Positions 17,896 through 28,336 are shown, counted from the first letter of the stretch. The stretch: DNA of 35,584 nt from Alphaproteobacteria bacterium (GCA_014238315.1 JABABG010000105.1:1-35584); one strand, 5' to 3'. The notes: generated from the letters alone by a model not told the origin. Made by a program: numbers and translations.

Positions 17896-19314
17896 ATGGA
17901 AGAAACATCGTATGATTTGGCAATAGTCGGAGCAGGTCCTGGAGGCTATGTTTCGGCAATCCGCTCTGCTCAGCTAGGATTTCGCACGGCTTTAATCAAC
18001 AAGTATAGCAAAGCGGGCGGCACATGTCTGAATGTTGGTTGCATCCCTTCAAAGGCTCTTTTGCATTCTTCGTATTTGTACGAGCAGACGAGTAAAGTTT
18101 TGCCGAACCACGGCATCAAAACTGGCAAGACATCTTTTGACTTGCCAGCGATGCAGGCACGGAAAACTTCTGTAGTTTCTTCTCTGACCGATGGCATTGC
18201 CTTTCTTTTGAAAAAAAACAAGATAACCTACATAGAGGGCGATGCGCGCCTGCGCGCCTCTTCTGGCGGTGATGCAGTTCTAGACATATCTAGTAGCGAG
18301 GGCATCCATCAGCTACGCGCCGAGCGCGTCATCTTAGCGGTTGGTTCAGAGCCTACTTTACTACCGAGCAACATTGCCGAGGTTGATGAGAAGAGGATAT
18401 TGACCTCGACTGGTGCGCTTAGCCTATCGTCTGTTCCGTCCCATTTAGCAATCGTTGGTGCGGGAGTTATCGGTTTGGAGCTAGGCTCTGTCTGGTCTCG
18501 TTTAGGAAGTGCTGTGACGGTTATCGATATGCTTGACCATATAGGCGGTCTTGACGCGGATTTTTCACGAGAGTTTCAGAAGATTTTGCAAGATCAGGGA
18601 TTTAGCTTCAAACTACAAACTAGTTTAGTTTCGCTAGAACCTAAAAAATCCGGCATATCCATTACGACTAGCTCACCTAGCGCTTCTGAAGAGACTTGGA
18701 CTGCTTCGCATATATTACTAGCGATTGGGCGCAAGGCTGCGACCTCTGGCATGGATTTAGCGTCTTCTGGCGTTGATTGCGATTCTCGCGGCTTTATCGT
18801 TGTAGATGAGGACTTCCAAACATCGGTTGCTGGGGTTTATGCGATTGGTGACTGCATTGGCGGCGCGATGTTGGCGCATAAGGCGGAGGAGGAGGGTGTC
18901 GCTCTTGTCGAGTCTCTTGCTGGCAATCTGGTCCATGTTGACTATTCGAGCATTGCTGGCGTTATCTACACGCACCCTGAGGTTGCGGTTGTAGGCTTGA
19001 GTGAGCGCGATGCGCAATCGCGAGGCATCGAGTATAAGCTTGGCAAGTTTCCATTCCGTGCGAACGCGCGCTCGCGCACGACTGGCTCTGATGCGGGCTT
19101 AGTGAAACTACTTGTTGATGCGAGCGATGGCAGGCTACTGGGCGCCCAGATTTTGGGTGATGAGGCAGGCACCTTGATACAAGAGTTAGTTGCGATCATG
19201 GCATACCGCGGCACTGCGGAGGACATCGCGCATATCTGCCATCCGCACCCGACCTTAAACGAGTCTCTACGCGAGGCAGCACTAGCGGCTATGGGGCGCG
19301 CTATCCACATCTAG
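17896..19314 (+). CDS. lpd: Dihydrolipoyl dehydrogenase
   Basis: YDLAIVGAGPGGYVSAIRSAQLG, GGTCLNVGCIPSKALLHSS, YAIGDCIGGAMLAHKAEEEG, HPHPTLNES. Start set at ATG 17896 behind GAGGAGGA rather than track start 17845. Confidence 0.96.
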   Translation: MEETSYDLAIVGAGPGGYVSAIRSAQLGFRTALINKYSKAGGTCLNVGCIPSKALLHSSYLYEQTSKVLPNHGIKTGKTSFDLPAMQARKTSVVSSLTDGIAFLLKKNKITYIEGDARLRASSGGDAVLDISSSEGIHQLRAERVILAVGSEPTLLPSNIAEVDEKRILTSTGALSLSSVPSHLAIVGAGVIGLELGSVWSRLGSAVTVIDMLDHIGGLDADFSREFQKILQDQGFSFKLQTSLVSLEPKKSGISITTSSPSASEETWTASHILLAIGRKAATSGMDLASSGVDCDSRGFIVVDEDFQTSVAGVYAIGDCIGGAMLAHKAEEEGVALVESLAGNLVHVDYSSIAGVIYTHPEVAVVGLSERDAQSRGIEYKLGKFPFRANARSRTTGSDAGLVKLLVDASDGRLLGAQILGDEAGTLIQELVAIMAYRGTAEDIAHICHPHPTLNESLREAALAAMGRAIHI

Positions 19315-19340
19315 CCCTACGGTGCATTACCTGTACATAG

Positions 19341-19377
19341 CAAAACCTCCGCATCTATGATCAGACGCGGAGGCTTT
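19341..19377. terminator. Bidirectional intrinsic terminator-like hairpin between convergent lpd and flgE
   Basis: aaaaCCTCCGC-atctatgatcagac-GCGGAGGcttt. Confidence 0.75.
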
Positions 19378-19400
19378 ACGCTTTACTTTGGTTTATTTAT

Positions 19401-20951
19401 TTATCGAATAGAGTTGCTGAGTTCTTGTAGCATTTCGTCTGTTGTTGTGATCATTCTAGTTGCTGCGGAGAATGCTCGCTGCGTTATGATCATGTTAGAG
19501 AACTCTGTAGCGATATCGGTAGCGGAGTTTTCGACGGCTGACCCTACGAGGGTTCCAGCTCCGCTTGTTCCGGATATTCTAGCGATACCCATTCCCGAAG
19601 CTGCGGTCTCGGCGAACAAGTTTCCGGAGCGCGCGCGCAAACCGTTAGGATTGGCGAAGGTGAATACTGGCACTTGGTATAGAGCTCGAGTTTCGCCGTT
19701 TGAGTAGAATCCTTCGATCACCCCACCTGCTGCGACGGATACGGAATCGATTCCGCTAAAGAGCCTTCCGTCCTGATCGACATATTTTATTGTCGATAGA
19801 GCCTGCTCTCCGCCGCCGCCTCCGCCACCGTATTGCGTCAATCCGTCTCTTCCACTATCTACGTTTGTGGTGCTCGCGACCGAACCGAGGTTCACGACTA
19901 GGTCTACACGATCAGCAGTAAGTCCAGTTCCGGTATCTGCATCATAGTCTACGCTAAGGGTGAATTGCCCACTACCTGTGGTGGCAGCAATCCTAGGGTC
20001 CGTAGCAGCGACTCCGGGAAAAGCGGTGGTGGAGGTATCTACATAGTAAGTGCTCGGAACTGTAGATTCTATTGATGACAACCTACCAGATGCGTCGAAA
20101 ACAACCTGGCCGAGCAACCTCAAGTCATCATAAGCCCCGAACGCCGTTATCCCTTCCCCAGGATTAGGAATGAGATCGTCTCCCCTGTCAAGTAATATAG
20201 GGTCAGCCCCTGGATTATCGTCCGTTATCCCTGCGAGCATCAACCAGGTATTCGCTACTGGCGGGTTCCCTGTATCGCTAAGGCTTGGCTTTACGAAAGT
20301 AAAGGATAGAGTATGTATGGACCCCTGCCTATCGACGACGGAGCTCTCAACGGAGAAGGCATTTGTCAATCCCACTCCCGTTGCAGCAGCTAAGTTTACG
20401 CCGAGATCGACCCTAGAGGTATGTATTGGGTCAAGAGCTTGCTGTTCGATATTTACCACCTCGAATCGCGACAATTCATTGGTTTGAGTGAAGCTCCTTT
20501 CGCTAACTCGTGCATCGCTACTCGTTTCTGGTCCCCAGCTCAATAGGTATTGCCCTTCAGAGTTGACCAGATTTCCATTACTATCTTTACGGAATTGCCC
20601 CGCCCTAGTATACGAGATGTCGCCACTAGAAACATAGCTACCGTCGTTCTGTCTTGTTACGGAATCGGTTACGACGAAGAAACCGGTGCCCGTTATGGCA
20701 ATATCGGTTGAGAAGGCAGTCGGCTCTAGTATGCCCTGTTGAGCATTTTCACGCTCGGTTAGGGATACGACCCCGCCAGAGTTATACAAGCCTCTTTGAG
20801 AAGATTGCGTTACAAAAGACGAGAATCTAGCGTCTACCCTCTTGTAGCCGACTGTATTGACGTTTGCGATATTGTCAGAGATCATCGCCATGCGTTGCGA
20901 ATTTGCAAATAATGACGAAACGCCCGATCTCAATGCTCCGTATAAACTCAT
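19401..20951 (-). CDS. flgE: Flagellar hook protein
   Basis: MSLYGALRSGVSSLFANSQRMAMISDNIANVNTVGYKRVDARFSSFV; C-terminal SAVENSATDIATEFSNMIITQRAFSAATRMITTTDEMLQEL. Confidence 0.95.
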   Translation of the reverse strand: MSLYGALRSGVSSLFANSQRMAMISDNIANVNTVGYKRVDARFSSFVTQSSQRGLYNSGGVVSLTERENAQQGILEPTAFSTDIAITGTGFFVVTDSVTRQNDGSYVSSGDISYTRAGQFRKDSNGNLVNSEGQYLLSWGPETSSDARVSERSFTQTNELSRFEVVNIEQQALDPIHTSRVDLGVNLAAATGVGLTNAFSVESSVVDRQGSIHTLSFTFVKPSLSDTGNPPVANTWLMLAGITDDNPGADPILLDRGDDLIPNPGEGITAFGAYDDLRLLGQVVFDASGRLSSIESTVPSTYYVDTSTTAFPGVAATDPRIAATTGSGQFTLSVDYDADTGTGLTADRVDLVVNLGSVASTTNVDSGRDGLTQYGGGGGGGEQALSTIKYVDQDGRLFSGIDSVSVAAGGVIEGFYSNGETRALYQVPVFTFANPNGLRARSGNLFAETAASGMGIARISGTSGAGTLVGSAVENSATDIATEFSNMIITQRAFSAATRMITTTDEMLQELSNSIR

Positions 20952-21051
20952 GACGAACTCCTTTGTTAGTACTTGGTTTGGATAGGTTGTTGCTTGGTTA
21001 GGTTAGGTTATGCGCTAAGTTATTAGTTTATTGGTTTAGGATTTAGCCTAT

Positions 21052-21999
21052 TTAGTTGAGCACCCCTAGTGCGTCTTCGGGGGAAATTTCTTCTCCATTG
21101 TCGAGTTGCAACTGCAAGCCTTTAGTCTGGTCTGCCAAGATGCCGACAACACGCGAGGTGCTTATGTATTTAATAGGCTCGACCTTCGTCCCCTCTGGCA
21201 GCTCGTCGTATGTTATGCTGAACGAATAACGCCCGCTAGCTGCTCTCTGTTTGTCGTCTTTAAATCCGTGCCATACTATCTCCCCATGCTTTGACTTGCC
21301 ATCATCGAGGTAAGCACGCACATTGAAATTATACTCGCCTTCCGCAGCCCTTTCGCCTAACTGGCTATTTTCACCATCCCAAACGACTAGCCCTTCACCA
21401 CCTACGACATTTTGATAGACGATGCGCCCCTTGCTATCGGTAACGAAAGCAACCCCTTGGCTTACACCCTGCGGCAATCGATAAGTTAGGCTCTTACCGC
21501 CTTCCGTCCCTAAACGGAAAGCCCCGCCACGATCGACGATGTTCAAGCCGATATGCTGGTTAGAATATACGACCTTGCCCTCGACATCCTTTACCTCTAT
21601 TTGCGCATTACGCACCTCTGGGGGTAAGACGAATTGCAAACTTGCATCCCCCTCCTCACTCAAGACGAATTGGTTAGAATCCCCATGCACAATACGCTTG
21701 CCTAAGTAACCTATGCCATCCCCGATGGGCGATTGCTTGCCATCCATCAATGCGACGAGTTTCTCTAAACTATCGCTCTGCTGTATTTGCTGCTCGACCG
21801 ATGCAAACTGCACCAGCTGATTAGTAAACTGGTGCGTGTCCAAAGGCGATAGAGGGTCTTGGTGCGTGAGTTGAGTAGTCAATAGTTTTAAGAAATTGTC
21901 GAAATCGGCAGAGATTTTAACTCTCCCTTTTTGACTATTCGTCTGCTCACTCGCACTAGCAGCAGTTGTTGTAGCTAACGCGGATACTAAATCGGTCAT
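21052..21999 (-). CDS. flgD: Flagellar hook-capping protein
   Basis: DFDNFLKLLTTQLTHQDPLSPLDTHQFTNQLVQFASVEQQIQQSDSLEKL. Confidence 0.94.
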   Translation of the reverse strand: MTDLVSALATTTAASASEQTNSQKGRVKISADFDNFLKLLTTQLTHQDPLSPLDTHQFTNQLVQFASVEQQIQQSDSLEKLVALMDGKQSPIGDGIGYLGKRIVHGDSNQFVLSEEGDASLQFVLPPEVRNAQIEVKDVEGKVVYSNQHIGLNIVDRGGAFRLGTEGGKSLTYRLPQGVSQGVAFVTDSKGRIVYQNVVGGEGLVVWDGENSQLGERAAEGEYNFNVRAYLDDGKSKHGEIVWHGFKDDKQRAASGRYSFSITYDELPEGTKVEPIKYISTSRVVGILADQTKGLQLQLDNGEEISPEDALGVLN

Positions 22000-22020
22000 T
22001 ACTCTTCTCCTTCCCCTTTG

Positions 22021-24840
22021 CTATATCTGTACGTTCAGGCGCCCATCTTGGCGTAGTTGTAATTTGTCGATGTTTGCAGGCAATATATCTTCATCGGCGA
22101 TAGCCTCACCCTCGCCATCATTGCCTTCCTCACCTGCTTGCGCTACTTGACTGGTAGTAGCCTGCGCATCGTCACCTTGTGCATCTTGTTTCCCTTGTCC
22201 TTGCAAGCCAAACTGCAAGCCTTGATCCTGTGTACGAATTCCTGCTTCTTGCAATGCTTGTTCTAGCTGCCTTGCATCTCGCTGTAATAGATCGAGCGTT
22301 TCGCTACGCTCGGCGAGCACTACGATCTGCAAACGCCCTGCTGCATCGCCGTCGAGTCTTATTTCTATGCGCCCTAACATTTCTGGTCGCATTTTCACGG
22401 TCATGCTATCGACCTTTCCTTCGATTGCTCGCTGAATGTTTACAAAGACTTGCTCACGAACAAAGGAGCTAGCGGTCGCGAAGTTGGAAGCAGCCCCAGC
22501 CCCACCTCTTTGCGCTACTGAGCCAGTAGAACTTTGCGAGAAAGCGTTGCCGCTGGATGCGTCCGAGTTAGAACCCGTTGAGCCAGAAAAGGATTGGCCA
22601 AACCGAGATTCTAGAGACGCTTGAGAAGAACGAGCCCCCGCCTCCTGTGCGAACTCACCTTGCGCGCGATTCCCATTTACAGCCTCACTGCGTCCTCCAC
22701 CCGTTGCCAGACGCGATGCAAGGTAATGCAGAATGTTTTTAGCACGATTGTTTGGCTGTGTGCTTTTTTCGCTTGCATGGGTTTGACTGGCTAGTCGCTC
22801 GCGCGCCTCTTGTGGACGAGTGTTGGCACCATTGTTTTGATTGCCTGCCTCTAGGTTGGCGTTGGGAACGGAGTTTAGCGTAGCTAAACCATTATTGTTC
22901 AAAGTGCTTGTAGTAGCTTGACTACCACCGTTGCCCACCTGGGTAACCCCTGATGTAACCCCCTGGCTACCCCCTTGGGCTAAGTTGTTAGGATTAGCCA
23001 CTAGATTATTGTTGCTACGAGCTTGCGACGATGCTCCAAACGCATTTGCGCCACTCAAGCGCACGGCTTCTGGATTATGCGCCTTTACATCAACTTTTGT
23101 CTGTATATCTACCTCTGGCAGATTACTATTCGCCAGTGCTGCGCTAGCGGCACGCTCTGCTGCTGTCGGCGGGACCAGACTACTTGCTGGCACAGCCGCT
23201 TGACTGGAACCAGCACCTTGCGAGTTTGCAAGGTTACCATTAGCTAGGTTAGTAGCAGGGTTTTGCGCGAGACTTTGTGTAATGCTGTTAGTTGCTGTGT
23301 TAGTGGAGCCAGAAGCGAGGCTCGCCTCCTTAGCCGCTACCTGACTAATAGTGCTGGACGCCGCTGCTCTTGTTATAGCTAGCTGGCTAGCTTTCAAAAC
23401 ATCGCTAGCCTTTTGCTGATCGATAGTATCAACCTGCGTTGTAGCGAGCGACGAGGCTATTGCATTACCATTCTTTTCTATGCCTTCAGCATTTTTTGCG
23501 AGTTGCTGGTCTTGGTTAGCTCCGCTTTGCACTTCTTGTGCTACATTTAGGTTGTTCGCCCCGCTGTTCAACTCTCCTGCGTTGAGGTTGGGTTGTAGTT
23601 TCTCTACCTCGGATTTTGACGGGGCTGATGATTTTTGCGAAGCTGTTTGCTCTACAGCATTATTTCCAGCCAGAGCGGCGTGAGCATTATTTCCAGCCAG
23701 AGCGGCGTGAGCATTATTTCCAGCCAGGGCGGCGTTAGCATTATTTCCAGCCAGAGCGGCGTGAGCATTATTTCCAGCCAGAGCGGCGTGGTCAGAACGA
23801 GCTATAGAAGGATTTTTGCTAGCATCCTGAAGGTCAAAGACATCAATCGATTCCTCTCGTATCAGGCTCGCGAGTTGACCGTTATTGTCATTCCCATTAG
23901 CCGCGAGAGCGTTTGCTTTTCGAGTATTTTCATCAACGACATTTTCCTCTATTACCTTTCTCAAGTTTTTTTCGTCATCACCCCGCCCTGCTATCGAGTT
24001 TTTTCCGACTTCTTTGCTATCGCCCGCCTGCTTGTCGCCTATGGTTTCTTTTGCGTCTGTAGATTTCGCTGTTGCGCCAGCTATGGCGTCCTGTTGTTGT
24101 GGGTTATATTGCGCGTCCTGATGAATTTTATCTAGCGCTCCACTCTGCTCTCGATAACCAGCCTCAATGCCATTTTTCCCATCCCTTTGTTGCAGGTATC
24201 TTTCTGCGGCTTCTGCGTCCTGCGCCGAGCCGTAATTTTTATCACGCCCTCCCGCACGCCCGCTCCTTTCTACCGAGGAGGCTCTAGCTTGCTCTCTATT
24301 TTGCCTACGAGCTTCTTCCAATCGTTCTTGTATCAGTTGTTGCTCTCTAATGTTTTCGCTGAGCCTATCGAACGCTCTATCTGCTTCTGCGTGTGCATTT
24401 TCGGCTTGATCTTGCGAGTATTCATTATGTTGATGATTTTGCTGTCTTTGCGCCTGCGCCTCACTTTGTGATTTTGCTATTGCATTATCCTGCGCCAGGT
24501 TTTCAGCGCTATCCCTTCTATAGTATGAGATTTCGCGTGCTCCTGCCGAGTTTAGAGCATTATCTTTGAGTTTAGGGTATGGCGGTAGCAAGCCTTCTGT
24601 TCTGCTACTTATTTTAGTTATAAATCTCTCTGGTCCTTTCACGCCATCACCGAGCACATCAGAAAACAGACTAGCTCCTTTTTGCACTATTTTTTGTGCA
24701 GTTTGCCTTTCAGCCTTCTGTTCGGAGTTCGCAATTGCATTTAGCGAATATGTTGGAAGTGTTCTATCCATTTTATTTACTTTTCTCCCATTAAACTTTC
24801 GATTTTCGTGTATTTTTGTATTTCTAAACTGCGTTGCCAC
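22021..24840 (-). CDS. fliK: Large FliK-type hook-length control protein
   Basis: C-terminal Flg_hook-like VKMRPEMLGRIEIRLDGDAAGRLQIVVLAERSETLDLLQRDARQLEQALQEAG; long Asn/Ala/Gln-rich N-terminal region; directly upstream of flgD and flgE. Internal M (MDRTLPTYS) may be the true start. Confidence 0.9.
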   Translation of the reverse strand: MATQFRNTKIHENRKFNGRKVNKMDRTLPTYSLNAIANSEQKAERQTAQKIVQKGASLFSDVLGDGVKGPERFITKISSRTEGLLPPYPKLKDNALNSAGAREISYYRRDSAENLAQDNAIAKSQSEAQAQRQQNHQHNEYSQDQAENAHAEADRAFDRLSENIREQQLIQERLEEARRQNREQARASSVERSGRAGGRDKNYGSAQDAEAAERYLQQRDGKNGIEAGYREQSGALDKIHQDAQYNPQQQDAIAGATAKSTDAKETIGDKQAGDSKEVGKNSIAGRGDDEKNLRKVIEENVVDENTRKANALAANGNDNNGQLASLIREESIDVFDLQDASKNPSIARSDHAALAGNNAHAALAGNNANAALAGNNAHAALAGNNAHAALAGNNAVEQTASQKSSAPSKSEVEKLQPNLNAGELNSGANNLNVAQEVQSGANQDQQLAKNAEGIEKNGNAIASSLATTQVDTIDQQKASDVLKASQLAITRAAASSTISQVAAKEASLASGSTNTATNSITQSLAQNPATNLANGNLANSQGAGSSQAAVPASSLVPPTAAERAASAALANSNLPEVDIQTKVDVKAHNPEAVRLSGANAFGASSQARSNNNLVANPNNLAQGGSQGVTSGVTQVGNGGSQATTSTLNNNGLATLNSVPNANLEAGNQNNGANTRPQEARERLASQTHASEKSTQPNNRAKNILHYLASRLATGGGRSEAVNGNRAQGEFAQEAGARSSQASLESRFGQSFSGSTGSNSDASSGNAFSQSSTGSVAQRGGAGAASNFATASSFVREQVFVNIQRAIEGKVDSMTVKMRPEMLGRIEIRLDGDAAGRLQIVVLAERSETLDLLQRDARQLEQALQEAGIRTQDQGLQFGLQGQGKQDAQGDDAQATTSQVAQAGEEGNDGEGEAIADEDILPANIDKLQLRQDGRLNVQI
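23657..23791 (-). repeat. Five tandem in-frame 27-bp repeats within fliK
   Basis: gcattatttccagccagagcggcgtga x5, near identical; encodes (AALAGNNAH)n. Confidence 0.97.
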
Positions 24841-25111
24841 CGAGCTTTGCTATTGCCATCGCTTTATTGCGATATTGTTTTCTACTGCGCCGTTTAGCTT
24901 TTACCTATCCACCGCACTACCTTTGTATGCAAGCAAGTATTGTGCCAACAGCAAGAGTTTCTTTTTTCTTATTTTAATTCCGATATTACGCTCGATAAAA
25001 ATTTACACGAACCTCGATCTATCCAAATAGAATCGGAGCAAAATTTATGCCATCCCGCAAAGAGTTTCTTACCCCCCAACCTTTGAGTTACGTATTTACT
25101 CCCGCCGTACT

Positions 25112-26269
25112 TTATTTACAGCGCACGATACAGTTTCCCGCCACTCTTGCGACTCTGCCCGCGAGTTCCATTTCCAGTAAAGCTGACTGCACTTTCTGAG
25201 CATCCGACTTCAGCAATCGTATAATATCGTCTATGGGAGTAGGCTCGAAGTTTGTGAGCTCGAAGATTTGCTCTCTTAGTTTGTCTTCCTCTTTTTGCTT
25301 TGTTCCGCTTGTTTCGAGTTTGTCTTCACTTTCGGAGATTATATCGTCGATATTGCTGTATATTTCAGCCTGCCTAGCGTGTCGTCCTTTGAGTCTTTCA
25401 CTAATAGTTTTAGTTCGATTAAGCACGGTGATTATATCTTCTGCTTCTGCTACTAGGTATGCGCCATCTCTGATGAGGTCATTTGGTCCGCTGGACCTTT
25501 CGTCTTGCGGCGAGCCTGGCACTGCGAAGACTTCTCTTCCCTGCTCGAGCGCGTATCGCGCAGTTATCATTGCGCCGGACTTTCGAGCGGCTTCGATGAT
25601 GACGGTACCTACGGATAGTCCGGCGATGATTCGGTTTCGCCTTGGAAAATGCCTTCCGGTCGGGCTGAATCCGATGGGCATTTCGGAGACGATAGCACCT
25701 CTATCTACAAGGCTGTGGTATAGTTTTCGGTTATCGTATGGATATATATGATCAACTCCTCCTGCGAGAACGGCTATCGAGCCACTTTCTATTGTAGCGG
25801 AGTTAGCTGCTGTATCGATTCCTCTTGCCATACCAGACACGACGACGTATCCACCTTCGCCGCATTCCTTTGCTATTTTTGCGGTGAATCGCAACCCGTT
25901 AGCTGAGGCATTTCTAGTCCCAACAATAGATATGCTTGTCATTAGCAAGAGTTGCGGCTGCCCGAGCACTGTTATTACTGGCGGAGCGTCGTTTAGAACG
26001 AATAGATTCTGTGGATAGTCTTCCTCGCCCCAAAAGATCATTTTTCCCTTTACTTTATCTACGCGCGCCATTTCTTCGCTTGCTTGAGCACTAGAGTTTG
26101 GCTTAATTTTCGCTTTTGCCCCGCCCCTTCTTGCGAGCTCTGGTAGCGCGAGCAGCGCCTTTCGCGCGCTACCGTACCGCTTTAGTAGATGCCTGAATGT
26201 TATAGGACCGACCCGAGGACTGCGCAAAAGTTGCAGCCGCTCTACTCGTTCTTGTTCGGAGAAAACCAT
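25112..26269 (-). CDS. dprA: DNA-processing protein DprA
   Basis: SIVGTRNASANGLRFTAKIAKECGEGGYVVVSGMARGIDTAANSATIESGSIAVLAGGVDHIYP, SEMPIGFSPTGRHFPRRNRIIAGLSVGTVIIEAARKSGAMITARYALEQGREVFAVPGSP. Confidence 0.95.
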   Translation of the reverse strand: MVFSEQERVERLQLLRSPRVGPITFRHLLKRYGSARKALLALPELARRGGAKAKIKPNSSAQASEEMARVDKVKGKMIFWGEEDYPQNLFVLNDAPPVITVLGQPQLLLMTSISIVGTRNASANGLRFTAKIAKECGEGGYVVVSGMARGIDTAANSATIESGSIAVLAGGVDHIYPYDNRKLYHSLVDRGAIVSEMPIGFSPTGRHFPRRNRIIAGLSVGTVIIEAARKSGAMITARYALEQGREVFAVPGSPQDERSSGPNDLIRDGAYLVAEAEDIITVLNRTKTISERLKGRHARQAEIYSNIDDIISESEDKLETSGTKQKEEDKLREQIFELTNFEPTPIDDIIRLLKSDAQKVQSALLEMELAGRVARVAGNCIVRCK

Positions 26270-26330
26270 TATCGCCCGCTAAGTTTTTTGTACTATTTTA
26301 TGCTTAACACCAGAGTTAGCTATTTTAATT

Positions 26331-27377
26331 TTACTCGAGGAAATGCTTTACATCCCCTATCAGCCTAGGACCTACTTGCTCGACTATCGCACCACCGAGC
26401 CTATTAGCTAACCGCCCTGCTTTAGACAAGCCCCAGCCTTTTGCTAGACCGAATAGTATGCCGGCAGCAAAAGCGTCTCCTGCACCGGAAGTATCGATGC
26501 AATTTTCGGCTTTTTGAGGTAGGGCGAATGTGGCTTTTGCGTTCTCATCGAGAAGCAACGCCCCGTCAGCACCGTATGTAATGCATGCTTGGCAGTCTAG
26601 CTCTGTGATTTTTTTCTCTAGGTTTGTGCGCAATTTATCGCTGAGTAGCTCCCCTTCGAGTTGCAATAGAGCCTTGCCCTCTGCTTCGTTTGCGAATAGC
26701 AGATCGACATGCTGCTCGATGAATTGGCGAAAGTGCTTTTGATTTTGCTCTACGCAGAATGGGTCTGATAAGGAAAGTGCGACCTTCCCTTTTGGTTTTA
26801 TAGCTTCATGTCGATTTTGTTTGTAAGCGCGAGCCGCAGCCTCGAATAATAGCCGTCCTTTTTCACCTCCGAGAAGATAGCCTTCTAGGTATAGGTATTT
26901 CGCCTTATCGATGATAGGCTCATCGACTTCTTGGGGTTTCAGATTTGCGGCGATTCCTAGATGCGTTGCGAAACTTCTCTGAGCATCCTCTGTTATTAAC
27001 ACGAGACACTGCCCGGTAGCGTTTTCAGCCGACCTGTTTTGCATTTTCTTTTGCATTTTCAGTATAGGCTCGACCTTGCATTCGAGCATGGATTCTACGA
27101 ACCTCTGCCCCTCTATGTCGTCGGCAACCTTTCCTAAGAAAGCGCACTTCGCGCCAAGTCTGCCAAGCAAGGCTATGGTATTAGAGCAAGACCCGCCAGC
27201 GACGATTGCTTTGGGCGAGCCTACCAGATTTTTTCGCAAAACCTCCATGCGCTCACCATCGCACAGCACCATTTGCCCCTTGACTAACTTCTGCTCGATT
27301 ATGAATTGGTCGGTCGTCGAGTATACCGCATCGACCAATGCATGTCCTATGCCTATAACATCGTATTTTTCTGCCAT
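26331..27377 (-). CDS. PfkB-family carbohydrate/adenosine kinase
   Basis: DVIGIGHALVDAVY, IVAGGSCSNTIALLGRLGAKCAFLGKVADD, CIDTSGAGDAFAAGILFGL. Confidence 0.93.
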   Translation of the reverse strand: MAEKYDVIGIGHALVDAVYSTTDQFIIEQKLVKGQMVLCDGERMEVLRKNLVGSPKAIVAGGSCSNTIALLGRLGAKCAFLGKVADDIEGQRFVESMLECKVEPILKMQKKMQNRSAENATGQCLVLITEDAQRSFATHLGIAANLKPQEVDEPIIDKAKYLYLEGYLLGGEKGRLLFEAAARAYKQNRHEAIKPKGKVALSLSDPFCVEQNQKHFRQFIEQHVDLLFANEAEGKALLQLEGELLSDKLRTNLEKKITELDCQACITYGADGALLLDENAKATFALPQKAENCIDTSGAGDAFAAGILFGLAKGWGLSKAGRLANRLGGAIVEQVGPRLIGDVKHFLE

Positions 27378-27438
27378 TGCTCCCCTCCTCCTCTGTTATC
27401 ATTTTATTTTTTGCCAGCTTCTAGCAGAACACGGCATG

Positions 27439-27480
27439 GAGCAATAACCACAGCGCAATAACCATAGCGCAATAGCCATA
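27439..27480. repeat. 14-bp tandem repeat x3
   Basis: gagcaataaccaca / gcgcaataaccata / gcgcaatagccata. Confidence 0.85.
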
Positions 27481-27568
27481 GCTTGTAGTTAGGTTAACCG
27501 TATTTTATTTAATTGCTTATATCTATTTAATGATTGATTCTGGATTAGTAGAACTATAGCAAGTAGCC

Positions 27569-27600
27569 TTATAGTATTGCTATATGTAGCAATACTATAA
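27569..27600. promoter_or_regulatory. Perfect inverted repeat (14-bp arms, 4-nt loop) just upstream of the YfgM-like gene
   Basis: TTATAGTATTGCTA-TATG-TAGCAATACTATAA, ending 12 nt before the ATG at 27613. Confidence 0.7.
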
Positions 27601-27612
27601 CGAGTATATAAG

Positions 27613-28290
27613 ATGACAGAGATTTTCCGCGAGATTGACGAGGCTCTTACCTATGATCGCCTGATGGCATGGTGGCGACGCTATCGCATTTTGGCAATAG
27701 CCGCGCTTGTTGTCGCTTTGAGCGTCGGCTTGGGCTGGCAACTTTGGCAACAAGCACGAGACAAACGCCTGCTACAGTCTGGCGAAAGGTTTTTCGAGCT
27801 GTTGGCAAAGACGAAACCCGCTACAGCAACAAAAGAGGTCCCCATCGATAACCTAGAAGGTGGTCATGAATTGCTTGCAGGTTATAAGATTCTTTGGGCT
27901 TTCAAACGCGCACAAATTCTGAGCGGTCAGAAGCAATGGCAGTTAGCACACGATACTTTAGAGGAAGTTGTAGCAGAGCAATCGAATGACAAGCTCTATC
28001 GCAACTATGCTCGGTTATGGCAGGCGTCGAATAGCATCAAACAAGGTAAGCTAGAAGATGCGCTGAGGTTGCTATCTCCGCTAACGCTTTCCAACGGAAG
28101 CAAGGATGACGCTTCGCTCCGAGCCCTAGCGCTATACCTTAAGGCGAGCATAATATTAGCAGAAGGAGGCAGGGTTGTGGAGGCGCAAGAGGACCTAGAA
28201 AATGCTTTGTCGCTAGGAACGATCGCGCCAGAGTTGCGCACCAAGATAGAACAAGCGCAGACAGCACTTGGGCTAAGCGCCGAGAAGTAA
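27613..28290 (+). CDS. YfgM-like inner-membrane TPR protein
   Basis: TEIFREIDEALTYDRLMAWWRRYRILAIAALVVALSVGLGWQLW; upstream of bamB and der, a familiar alphaproteobacterial order. Confidence 0.85.
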   Translation: MTEIFREIDEALTYDRLMAWWRRYRILAIAALVVALSVGLGWQLWQQARDKRLLQSGERFFELLAKTKPATATKEVPIDNLEGGHELLAGYKILWAFKRAQILSGQKQWQLAHDTLEEVVAEQSNDKLYRNYARLWQASNSIKQGKLEDALRLLSPLTLSNGSKDDASLRALALYLKASIILAEGGRVVEAQEDLENALSLGTIAPELRTKIEQAQTALGLSAEK

Positions 28291-28336
28291 AAAAATAAAC
28301 TATCCATCAATAGTCCAGATAGAATCGGTATAAAAC

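Noticed and set aside
23657-23791. CRISPR-like array of regular 27-bp repeats
   Set aside because: No spacers; contiguous in-frame repeat inside fliK encoding AALAGNNAH.
24840-24900. Weak sigma-54-like match tggcaatagcaaagct upstream of fliK
   Set aside because: Spacing fits GG-N10-GC but the TTGC box is poor; not above chance.
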